A stretch of DNA of 8,884 nt, taken from an uncultured Akkermansia sp. (GTDB taxonomy: Bacteria; Verrucomicrobiota; Verrucomicrobiia; Verrucomicrobiales; Akkermansiaceae). The stretch spans positions 1 through 8,884 of the forward strand of contig CAJGDB010000079.1 of NCBI GenBank assembly GCA_904502165.1. Reading direction: 5' to 3'. The stretch's first letter is position 1. Each line of letters starts with the position of its first letter. A model generated the notes under the pieces. The model did no database searches. It saw nothing but the letters and a program-made list of their open reading frames with translations, and was not told the origin of the DNA. Positions 1 to 5,963 of the stretch are shown piece by piece. Both the position numbers and the translations under genes were made by a program.

Positions 1-156
1 AAAAGCAATGGAATCACAGAAGGGTTTCATAGAAAAATGAAAGGTATTCAACGAAATGCCTACCATTTCCGCAATTTTGAAAACTCTAGATTAAGAGTAT
101 TGGTTGCTTGTTCCCATTTCAAAGAAAAATCACCATCCCACAAAAGTTGGGCTTGA
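1..156 (+). CDS. Transposase C-terminus, ISL3-like family (5' truncated by window edge)
   Basis: An open frame enters at base 1 and ends at TGA 154-156, giving 51 residues. It starts KSNGITEGFHRKMKGIQ and continues with RNAYHFRNFENSRLRV. The arrangement NG-x2-EG-x3-K-x-K followed by an AY-x-FRNFEN-x-RLRV block is what I recognise as the C-terminus of ISL3-type DDE transposases. In that family the glutamate of the NG-x2-EG motif (seventh residue here) is taken as the third catalytic acid, and it is kept. The last eleven residues and the stop codon are encoded inside the first copy of the 36-bp repeat, so the gene runs into the element's end. Most of the gene lies outside the window, so its integrity cannot be judged. 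The family call is from motif memory and not from a search. Confidence 0.8.
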   Translation, partial: KSNGITEGFHRKMKGIQRNAYHFRNFENSRLRVLVACSHFKEKSPSHKSWA

Positions 157-195
157 CCCGAAAAATCACCATCCCACAAAAGTTGGGCTTGACCC
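124..195 (+). repeat. Exact tandem duplication of a 36-bp IS-end segment
   Basis: Two identical, directly abutting 36-bp copies lie at 124-159 and 160-195, beginning GAAAAATCACCATCCCAC and ending GGGCTTGACCC. Copy 1 carries the last transposase codons and its stop, and copy 2 is non-coding and forms the apparent IS terminus. Each copy has a weak internal inverted repeat, CCCA/TGGG with a 7-nt loop. Confidence 0.97.
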
Positions 196-202
196 CAATA
201 AA

Positions 203-241
203 GCACAAAAAAGCGCACCGAAATGGTGCGCTTTTTTGTGC
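203..241. terminator. Bidirectional intrinsic terminator between tRNA and IS
   Basis: A perfect inverted repeat has 17-bp arms (203-219 and 225-241) around a 5-nt loop, GAAAT. The core stem GCGCACC/GGTGCGC is flanked by six A on one side and six T on the other, so the hairpin has a U-tract read from either strand. On the minus strand it begins one base after the mature tRNA 3' end, so it terminates the tRNA transcript. On the plus strand it would stop read-through from the transposase gene. Confidence 0.9.
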
Positions 242-314
242 TAGGGCCGGTGGGGTTCGAACCCACGACCAAAGGATTATGAGTCCTCTGCTCTAACCGC
301 TGAGCTACAGCCCC
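242..314 (-). tRNA. tRNA with CAU anticodon (elongator Met or lysidine-type Ile2)
   Basis: The minus strand folds into a complete 73-nt cloverleaf: acceptor GGGGCTG/CGGCCCT, D stem GCTC/GAGC with an 8-nt loop AGCGGTTA, anticodon stem GAGGA/TCCTT, loop CTCATAA, T stem GTGGG/CCCAC with loop TTCGAAC, and discriminator A73 at position 242. The anticodon CAT is at 279-281. It is not an initiator tRNA, because the anticodon stem lacks three GC pairs. The short D loop and the TTGGTCG variable region recall E. coli tRNA-Ile2, but elongator Met tRNAs share the CTCATAA loop, so identity is open. The first acceptor pair is a G1-U72 wobble and the sixth is U-G. CCA is not encoded (GCAC follows A73). Confidence 0.95.
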
Positions 315-320
315 GCACGG

Positions 321-349
321 AGTGTACAGAAGCAGGGAGTAGGATGCAA
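321..349 (-). promoter_or_regulatory. Sigma-70-type promoter of the tRNA gene
   Basis: Read on the minus strand, a -35 box TTGCAT (344-349) and a -10 box TACACT (321-326) are separated by exactly 17 bp. Counting seven bases on from the end of the -10 box puts the start site at 314, the first base of the mature tRNA. The boxes and spacing are seen directly; promoter activity and start site are inferred. Confidence 0.8.
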
Positions 350-534
350 GCTTAAAATGCAGGTGTTTTGTCATGCAGGCGAGGCCACAGCACGCAGGGC
401 GCCCGAGGGAAAAAGAAATGAAGTATACACGACTTTTCGCGAATGTCCGGGGATGAAGATGCAGCAAATAAAGAATTCTCTGACAGAAAACCACAAAAAG
501 TGCTAAAAAATAGGCAGAGTCTGCAACTGTGAGA
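350..534. other. Non-coding spacer between divergent promoters
   Basis: No convincing gene is seen here. The only notable structure is an 11-bp palindrome, GCAGA-G-TCTGC (514-524), ending 10 bp before the -35 box of the secretion cluster promoter, where an operator could sit. An A-rich stretch (485-511) precedes it and could act as an UP-like element, but this is speculative. Confidence 0.5.
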
Positions 535-563
535 TTGACGAGAGGGGAGCTTTGGTGTAGACT
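535..563 (+). promoter_or_regulatory. Sigma-70-type promoter of the secretion ATPase genes
   Basis: A -35 box TTGACG (535-540, five of six consensus bases) and a -10 box TAGACT (558-563, four of six) are separated by 17 bp. The predicted transcription start near 570 gives a leader of about 52 nt ahead of the first ATPase gene. The bases upstream hold an A-rich run and a small palindrome. Confidence 0.75.
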
Positions 564-571
564 GTAAGACG

Positions 572-586
572 GGCGCAGACTGCGCC
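572..586 (+). promoter_or_regulatory. 5'-terminal leader hairpin of the first ATPase mRNA
   Basis: The sequence GGCGCA-GAC-TGCGCC forms a perfect 6-bp stem with a 3-nt loop, starting only about two bases after the predicted transcription start. Hairpins at the extreme 5' end are known to slow 5'-end-dependent mRNA decay; that role here is inferred. The remainder of the leader (587-621) contains no second strong stem and no Shine-Dalgarno sequence. Confidence 0.55.
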
Positions 587-621
587 TGCGACGCGTTATT
601 CACTTTAGCTTCTTACCTCCC

Positions 622-2244
622 GTGTACTCTAACGAAGACTTTCTCCTGCAGCTCCTGGTGGAATCCGGGGGCATCGATGAGGGCACCCTCGACTCTATCC
701 GGATGCAGCTTTCGCCGCTGGATAATATCATCGAGTATCTTGTTGAAAACAAATACCTGACGCATGAATACATAGCCCAGGTAGCGGCCAATAACTCCGG
801 TCTTGAATATGTGGATGTCACCACGTTTGAAATTGACCCTGGCATTATTGCCACAGTAAAGGGTGAGCTGGCACGCCGCGTGAAGTTCCTGCCGCTGGGT
901 GATGATGGTTTCTCTCTCCAGGTTGCTATCTGCGACCCGTTCGACATGCAGACCATGGACAGTCTGCCGCAGTTCCTGGGCCGCGATGTAAGTTTCTTCG
1001 TAACCTCCTACCCGCTGCTTGAAAAGGCGCTTGAGAAGTATTACCCGGAAAAGAAGGAATACGCCAAGGGTGACACGGAGGGGCCTATCATTGAACTGGT
1101 TGACAATATGTTCAACGATGCCCACGAGATGCGGGCATCCGATATTCATATTGAGCCCATGGAGGACCGGGTGCGGCTGCGTTTCCGTGTGGACGGCCGC
1201 CTGGTAGAAGTGGCCAACCACCCGAAGAAGCTGCTCGGGCCGATTGTGGCTCGTCTGAAGGTGATGAGTTCTTCCATGAGCATTGCAGAGAAGCGTGTTC
1301 CGCAGGACGGCCGTATTGAAATGGATTTGCGCGATGGAGCCCACATTGACCTTCGAGTAAGCACAGTACCGACCAACCATGGCGAATCTGTGGTAATGCG
1401 TATTCTGGATAAATCTGCCCTGGCTCTCGGCTTGCCGCAGCTGGGCTTCCTTTCTGATGATGAGGCCACCTTCGACCGCCTGGTCACCCTGCCCGATGGC
1501 GTGATTCTGGTGACAGGCCCCACCGGTTCCGGTAAGACCACCACACTTTACGCCTGCCTGAATCACCTGAACCGCCCCGATAAGAAGATCATCACCGCTG
1601 AAGACCCGGTGGAATACGAAATGAGCGGTATCAACCAGGTGATGATTCGTTCCGAAATCGGCATGACATTCGCCGCGGCTCTGCGAGCCATGCTCCGCCA
1701 GGCCCCGAACATCATCATGATTGGTGAAATTCGAGACGGGGAGACTGCTGGCATTGCCATTCAGGCTGCCATGACGGGTCACCTCGTGCTTTCCACCCTG
1801 CACACGAATGATGCGCCCTCGTCGGTAGCACGTCTGGCCGATATGGGTGTGGATCGTTTCCTGATTGCTTCTGCCGTGCGCGCCATCATGGCGCAGCGTC
1901 TGTGCCGCAGTCTCTGCTCCTGCAAGATGGACGGGCAGCTGACGGAAAAACAGGCCACCATGCTCAACATTGATATCAACCGGCCGGTGAAGGTTCCCCG
2001 CCCCGGCGGCTGTGATAAGTGCCGCGGCAAGGGCATGAAGGGCCGTCTGGGCATCTTCGAGATTTTCGAGGTAACAGACGATGTCCGCGGACTCATCAAC
2101 TCGAACCTGACATCCGCACAGTTGCGTAAGCGCGCCCGCGAACTGGGCATGCGTACCCTGCGAGAGGACGGCATCCGCAAGGTGATGGCGGGTCTTACCT
2201 CTGCCGAAGAAATCATCCGTGTAACTACTGGTGACGCCAGCTGA
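622..2244 (+). CDS. gspE: GspE/PilB-type secretion ATPase, first of a tandem pair
   Basis: This 540-residue protein is a cytoplasmic hexameric ATPase that powers pseudopilus or pilus assembly. It has an N-terminal GspE/MshEN-like domain (about 1-140), the N2-type ASDIHIEP segment (172-179), Walker A GPTGSGKTTT (299-308, Lys305), the Asp box TAEDPVEYE (325-333), Walker B IGEIRD (367-372, Glu369) and the His box LSTLHTND (390-397). All nucleotide-handling residues are present. The tetracysteine zinc region is unusual: Cys432-Ser-Cys434 replaces the usual C-x2-C, with an extra Cys428, while the second pair, Cys464-DK-Cys467, is normal. The start is GTG at 622. It is chosen because the frame is closed upstream at 565-567 and the N-terminus aligns with that of its neighbour. 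There is no Shine-Dalgarno sequence; the leader just before it is pyrimidine-rich. Whether it serves a type II secretion system or a pilus cannot be told from this gene alone. Confidence 0.93.
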   Translation: MYSNEDFLLQLLVESGGIDEGTLDSIRMQLSPLDNIIEYLVENKYLTHEYIAQVAANNSGLEYVDVTTFEIDPGIIATVKGELARRVKFLPLGDDGFSLQVAICDPFDMQTMDSLPQFLGRDVSFFVTSYPLLEKALEKYYPEKKEYAKGDTEGPIIELVDNMFNDAHEMRASDIHIEPMEDRVRLRFRVDGRLVEVANHPKKLLGPIVARLKVMSSSMSIAEKRVPQDGRIEMDLRDGAHIDLRVSTVPTNHGESVVMRILDKSALALGLPQLGFLSDDEATFDRLVTLPDGVILVTGPTGSGKTTTLYACLNHLNRPDKKIITAEDPVEYEMSGINQVMIRSEIGMTFAAALRAMLRQAPNIIMIGEIRDGETAGIAIQAAMTGHLVLSTLHTNDAPSSVARLADMGVDRFLIASAVRAIMAQRLCRSLCSCKMDGQLTEKQATMLNIDINRPVKVPRPGGCDKCRGKGMKGRLGIFEIFEVTDDVRGLINSNLTSAQLRKRARELGMRTLREDGIRKVMAGLTSAEEIIRVTTGDAS

Positions 2245-2276
2245 TTTTCCCACCCCATACCACTATACTACTATAT
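2245..2276 (+). promoter_or_regulatory. G-free leader between the two ATPase genes
   Basis: The 32-nt gap contains only A, C and T and has no Shine-Dalgarno sequence, so initiation at ATG 2277 must rely on an unstructured leader or on translational coupling. A TATACT hexamer (2264-2269) looks like a -10 box seven bases before the ATG, but no acceptable -35 box lies 16-18 bp upstream, so I do not call a promoter. Confidence 0.5.
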
Positions 2277-3944
2277 ATGAACAACGAGGTTGCAATTGAT
2301 GTTTTCATCAACAACGGCATGCTGGATCGCTCCGTTGCCAAGGATGTTGCCGATGAAATGGCCAACAGCGGCAAGGAGCTGTGGGAAACCCTCATTGATT
2401 TCGGCGTTATCAGTGCCCCGGAGGATTACTGGAACGTGATTGCCATGGAAGTGGGTGCCCAGTATATTTCTCTGGCTGATTTCACGCCTCCCCAGGAGGT
2501 ACTCGACATGCTACCCGCCGGGCTGGCTCGTCTGCATGGTGCCCTGCCCATTGAATACCGCGAGGGCGAAGGGCTTTACGTGTGCCTTGAAGACCCGCTG
2601 AACCCGCAGACGGTGGATGATCTCCGCGTGGCTGCCGGGCAGGATATCTACCTGTATGTGGCGGCAGACTACGAGGTTCGCGCCCGCATTACTGAATGCT
2701 ACGGTGGTGCAGAAGCCGCCATGGGCGATCTTCTGGCCGAGCTGGACAACATGAACGTGGGCAGCAATGATGGTGCCGAGGAAGCCAATGCGGCTCCGGT
2801 CATCAAATTTGTGAACCTGGTGATTATGCAGGCCATCAAGGAAAAGGCTTCCGATATTCACCTGGAGCCTTTCGAGAACGAATTCAAGATTCGCTATCGT
2901 GTAGACGGTGCCTTGTACGAAATGGCACCGCCGCCTGTGCATCTGGCTAATTCCGTTATCTCCCGTGTAAAGGTGATGGCCGGTATGAACATTGCCGAAC
3001 GCCGCGTGCCGCAGGACGGCCGTATCGTGATGAAGGTCGGGGAGGCCGGTGTGGATATGCGTGTGAACTCCCTGCCCACGCAGTATGGTGAATCTGTGGT
3101 AATGCGTGTGCTTGACCGCAACAGCGTAAGCCTTAACCTGGATAACCTGAACCTCTCCCCTCACCTGCATGAATACATCATCGACACGGTGAACAAGCCC
3201 AATGGCATCTTTGTGGTGACTGGCCCCACCGGTTCCGGTAAGACCACAACCCTCTATGCAGCTCTGCGCGAGGTGAACACCGAGGATTCCAAGCTGCTTA
3301 CGGCTGAGGACCCGGTGGAATACGACATCGACGGCATTGTGCAGGTTCCCATCAATGAAGCCATCGGCGTAACCTTCCCGCGTGTGCTGCGTGCTTTCCT
3401 TCGCCAGGACCCGGACCGCATTCTGGTGGGCGAAATTCGTGATACCGATACCGCCCAGATTGCCATTCAGGCTGCTCTGACAGGTCACCTTGTGCTTTCC
3501 ACCCTGCACACAAACGATGCTGCAGGTGCCGTAACCCGCTTTGTTGACATGGGCGTGCAGCCCTTCCTTCTCGCAGCAACTCTGCTGGGTGTGCTGGGGC
3601 AGCGTCTGGTGCGCACCATCTGCCCGTACTGCAAGACGCCCTACACGCCCTCGAACACGCTGCTCAGTCAGCTGGGCATCAACCCGCAGCTTATCGGCAA
3701 CCAGCAATTCTACACCGGTGCCCGCTGCGACAAATGTGCCAACACCGGGTACAAGGGCCGTAAGGGTATTCATGAGCTGCTGAATGTGACTGATCCCATC
3801 AAGGAACTCATCACGCAGAATGTACCTTCCATTGTTCTCAAGCAAAAAGCCATTGAACTGGGCATGACCACCCTGCGCGAAGACGGCATTCAGAACATCT
3901 TCGAAGGCAATACCACCATCGAAGAAGTGCTTAAGTATACCTAA
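2277..3944 (+). CDS. gspE: GspE/PilB-type secretion ATPase, second of a tandem pair
   Basis: This 555-residue paralogue of the preceding gene is a complete, canonical family member. It has an N-terminal GspE/MshEN-like domain (about 1-155), an ASDIHLEP N2 segment, Walker A GPTGSGKTTT (316-325, Lys322), the Asp box TAEDPVEYD (342-350), Walker B LVGEIRD (383-389, Glu386) and the His box LSTLHTND (407-414). It also has a regular zinc tetracysteine, Cys449-PY-Cys452 and Cys484-DK-Cys487. It follows the first ATPase by 32 bp and is probably co-transcribed with it. The two proteins share long conserved blocks in the motor domain (for example RVPQDGRI and GESVVMR) but differ strongly in the N-terminal domain. 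That suggests an old duplication with different partners rather than a recent copy. The canonical zinc site makes this one the closer match to textbook GspE. The start ATG has no Shine-Dalgarno sequence. Confidence 0.94.
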   Translation: MNNEVAIDVFINNGMLDRSVAKDVADEMANSGKELWETLIDFGVISAPEDYWNVIAMEVGAQYISLADFTPPQEVLDMLPAGLARLHGALPIEYREGEGLYVCLEDPLNPQTVDDLRVAAGQDIYLYVAADYEVRARITECYGGAEAAMGDLLAELDNMNVGSNDGAEEANAAPVIKFVNLVIMQAIKEKASDIHLEPFENEFKIRYRVDGALYEMAPPPVHLANSVISRVKVMAGMNIAERRVPQDGRIVMKVGEAGVDMRVNSLPTQYGESVVMRVLDRNSVSLNLDNLNLSPHLHEYIIDTVNKPNGIFVVTGPTGSGKTTTLYAALREVNTEDSKLLTAEDPVEYDIDGIVQVPINEAIGVTFPRVLRAFLRQDPDRILVGEIRDTDTAQIAIQAALTGHLVLSTLHTNDAAGAVTRFVDMGVQPFLLAATLLGVLGQRLVRTICPYCKTPYTPSNTLLSQLGINPQLIGNQQFYTGARCDKCANTGYKGRKGIHELLNVTDPIKELITQNVPSIVLKQKAIELGMTTLREDGIQNIFEGNTTIEEVLKYT

Positions 3945-3948
3945 TGGC

Positions 3949-3977
3949 TTGACGCAGCATTCTACATCTGCTATTTT
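3949..3977 (+). promoter_or_regulatory. Internal promoter for the gspF-gspG-GH89 segment
   Basis: A -35 box TTGACG (3949-3954) begins five bases after the preceding stop codon and is separated by 17 bp from TATTTT (3972-3977). The same -35 hexamer and spacing occur in the promoter at 535-563. The predicted start is near A3984, giving a leader of about 34 nt. A second start point would let GspF, GspG and GH89 be made independently of the ATPases. Confidence 0.65.
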
Positions 3978-4017
3978 TTCATCATAACAACATTTTCTCA
4001 CAAACTTACTAAACACT
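3978..4017 (+). promoter_or_regulatory. G-free mRNA leader of gspF
   Basis: Between the internal -10 box and the ATG there is no G: the stretch 3971-4019 is made only of A, C and T. It has no Shine-Dalgarno sequence and almost no capacity for secondary structure. This fits translation starts that depend on open, single-stranded mRNA rather than on 16S pairing. Confidence 0.6.
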
Positions 4018-5304
4018 ATGCCTAATTTCAAATACACCGCGCTCGACCAGAACGGCGCAGAAAAAACAGGCTTTGTCACGGCAGACAACAAAATTGCCGC
4101 CATGGAGATGGTGCGCGCCCAGGGCTTGCTCGTCCGCGAATGCGAGGAAAGCAAGACTGGTCCCTCTGCGGTCAAGCAGAAGGGAGGCAAGAAGGATGCC
4201 AAGGGCAAGAAGAAGAAAGATGCTACAGCAAAAGGCAAGGCAGGTGCACCTGTGAAGCAGAAGGAGCTCATGGTGTTCACCCGCCAGCTTGCTACGCTGA
4301 TTGATGCAGGCCTGCCGCTGCTGCAGAGTCTCAACGTGCTCAGCAAGCAGGAACCCAACCCGAATCTCCGCGCCACTATTGTGGCCCTGGGTGAATCTGT
4401 TCAGGGTGGTTCAACTTTCTCCGAAGCGCTTTCCACCTACCCCAAACTGTTCAACAAGCTCTTTGTGAACATGGTAAAGGCTGGTGAAATCGGCGGTGTT
4501 CTTGAAGTGGTGCTCAAGCGCCTGGCTGAATACCAGGAAAAGGCTAACCGCCTTCGCTCCAAGATTGTCTCCGCCATGGTGTATCCCACTATCATCCTTG
4601 TGATTGCCGTGGGTATCCTTACCTTCCTCATGCTGGTCATTGTGCCGAAGTTCAAGGAAATGTTCGAAGGCCAGAACATGGAGCTGCCGGGGCTCTCCCA
4701 GTTTGTGTTCAATTTCTCAGACAACTGCATGGCTGATGACCTGATTCCCTTTGTCCCCAATGCTGTATTCTTCCTGGCACTGGTGGCCTGCGCCATTGTC
4801 GGTGTTACATTCTGGAAGCGCACGCCCAAGGGTGGCCGCACGGTGGATGCCATGGTGCTGAAGCTGCCCAAGATTGGTGATCTTACCAAAGTGAGTGCTG
4901 TGGCCCGCTTCTCACGCACCTTCGGCACGCTCGTATCTTCCGGTGTACCGATTCTGCAGGCCCTGCTCATCACCCGCGATACCGCTGGCAATGTAATTGT
5001 GGCTGATGCCGTTACCAAGATACACGACTCCGTGCGCGAAGGTGAATCCATCGTGACCCCCATGAGCACCTGCAATGTATTCCCGCCCATGATGATTTCC
5101 ATGGTGGACGTGGGTGAAGAAACCGGCCAGCTGCCCGACATGCTCATGAAGGTGGCCGAGGTGTACGATGAAGAAGTGGACAACTCTGTAACCGCCCTCA
5201 CGGCCATGCTCGAACCGCTCATGATTGTGTTCCTCGCAGTTGTAGTAGGTAGCATCGTGCTCGCCATGTTCATGCCGATGATGGAAATCATCAAGAACGT
5301 GTAA
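4018..5304 (+). CDS. gspF: GspF/PilC-type inner-membrane platform protein
   Basis: This 428-residue protein is the polytopic membrane platform on which the ATPase acts to assemble the pseudopilus. The N-terminus (MPNFKYTALDQNG) is typical of the family. Two T2SSF repeats follow: the first opens with FTRQLATLIDAGLPLLQSL (about 87-105), the second with FSRTFGTLVSSGVPILQAL (about 297-315). Three hydrophobic segments lie at about 183-207, 245-267 and 401-424, the normal topology. Between the N-terminal segment and the first repeat is a lysine-rich linker (53-82, 13 Lys in 30 residues) on the cytoplasmic side. The length is slightly above the usual 400 residues because of this linker. It has its own probable promoter just upstream and precedes the pseudopilin by 21 bp. 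Confidence 0.95.
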   Translation: MPNFKYTALDQNGAEKTGFVTADNKIAAMEMVRAQGLLVRECEESKTGPSAVKQKGGKKDAKGKKKKDATAKGKAGAPVKQKELMVFTRQLATLIDAGLPLLQSLNVLSKQEPNPNLRATIVALGESVQGGSTFSEALSTYPKLFNKLFVNMVKAGEIGGVLEVVLKRLAEYQEKANRLRSKIVSAMVYPTIILVIAVGILTFLMLVIVPKFKEMFEGQNMELPGLSQFVFNFSDNCMADDLIPFVPNAVFFLALVACAIVGVTFWKRTPKGGRTVDAMVLKLPKIGDLTKVSAVARFSRTFGTLVSSGVPILQALLITRDTAGNVIVADAVTKIHDSVREGESIVTPMSTCNVFPPMMISMVDVGEETGQLPDMLMKVAEVYDEEVDNSVTALTAMLEPLMIVFLAVVVGSIVLAMFMPMMEIIKNV

Positions 5305-5325
5305 CCCTGACTCCTTCAGCACACG

Positions 5326-5946
5326 ATGAAACTGATCAAACAGACGGCCAAAGGCTTCACGCTGGTTGAAATCCTCATCGGTGTCGGCATCCTGGCCATG
5401 CTGGCCGCCGGCATGTGGGTAGCCGTAGCCAGCTATCAGGATAAGAAGCTCGTCAAGAAAGCCGAGACAGAAGTAGCCCTTCTCGCGGCAGCCATGAACG
5501 AGTACCGCACAGACAATGGCGGCATCCTTCCCTTTGGCCGTGGCGATGAAGAAAGCTCCAACATCATGTACCGGGCTCTCTCCTGCGATGAAAATGGCGA
5601 CGGCGAGCCCGACAATGATAAGGGCGTGACCCGCATGCCCTACTGCCCCACCTTCAATATCATCAAGAACCCGAAGGAAGCAGAACAGGGCGAGGGCATT
5701 CCTGTACTCCGCGCCCGCATCAAGACCCAGTCCAAGGGGCATCGTAAGCTTCTGGTGATTGTTGACCCCTGGGGCCGCCCCTACCGCTATCGTCTCGGCT
5801 GCGAGGCTGAGGACGAAAACGGCAAAGTCGGCAAGGGTATCAATGGTGATTTCGACATCTTCTCACAGGGTGCCGACGGCCAGGGAGACAGCACCAGCAA
5901 GTCTGCTGAAAACGAAGACAATATTTCCAACGTCAATTTCCTGTAA
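5326..5946 (+). CDS. gspG: GspG-type major pseudopilin
   Basis: This 206-residue protein has a class III (prepilin) signal: a short basic leader ending in Gly10, then FTLVEILIG with Glu15 at position +5 of the mature protein, and a hydrophobic helix at about 11-33. A prepilin peptidase is expected to cut after Gly10 and methylate Phe11. The C-terminal half carries the GspG hallmarks DPWGRPYRYR (147-156) and a GDFDIFSQGADG segment followed by acidic residues, which in the family form a calcium site. It is longer than typical GspG (about 140-150 residues). Most of the extra length is an insert between the helix and DPWG, containing an EF-hand-like loop DENGDGEPDND (88-98) and cysteines at 87 and 107; a third cysteine is at 159. 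The gene lies 21 bp after gspF and 17 bp before the GH89 gene, with no terminator in either gap. Confidence 0.92.
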   Translation: MKLIKQTAKGFTLVEILIGVGILAMLAAGMWVAVASYQDKKLVKKAETEVALLAAAMNEYRTDNGGILPFGRGDEESSNIMYRALSCDENGDGEPDNDKGVTRMPYCPTFNIIKNPKEAEQGEGIPVLRARIKTQSKGHRKLLVIVDPWGRPYRYRLGCEAEDENGKVGKGINGDFDIFSQGADGQGDSTSKSAENEDNISNVNFL

Positions 5947-5963
5947 TCATTGCCTCCTCATTC

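Larger units (their letters stand above)
1..196 (+). mobile_element. Right end of an ISL3-like insertion sequence
   Basis: The transposase end is followed directly by a duplicated segment whose last bases (CACAAAAGTTGGGCTTGACCC, ending near 195-196) look like an IS terminus: read inward from the right it begins GGGGTCAAGCCCAACTTTTG. The left end is not in the window, so the terminal inverted repeat and target-site duplication cannot be confirmed. The boundary near 196 is inferred from where the repeat stops and the host terminator region begins. Confidence 0.6.

Noticed and set aside
124..195. 36-bp repeats as a CRISPR array
   Set aside because: The unit length fits, but the two copies abut with no spacer and copy 1 encodes the transposase C-terminus.
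60..494. 144-codon minus-strand ORF
   Set aside because: It runs through the tRNA, the terminator and the IS end, all of which explain the sequence better.
613..2253. 546-codon minus-strand ORF opposite the first ATPase
   Set aside because: It is an antisense shadow: the plus strand encodes a full ATPase with all motifs, and the minus product shows no recognisable domain.
3954..3977. Possible terminator GCAG/CTGC followed by a T-run before gspF
   Set aside because: The stem is only 4 bp with a 10-nt loop, too weak to terminate; the same bases make a better promoter spacer and -10 box.
2511..4376. 621-codon minus-strand ORF opposite the second ATPase and the start of gspF
   Set aside because: It spans two clearly real plus-strand genes and their intergenic promoter, and its product has no domain features; it is a by-product of biased codon use.
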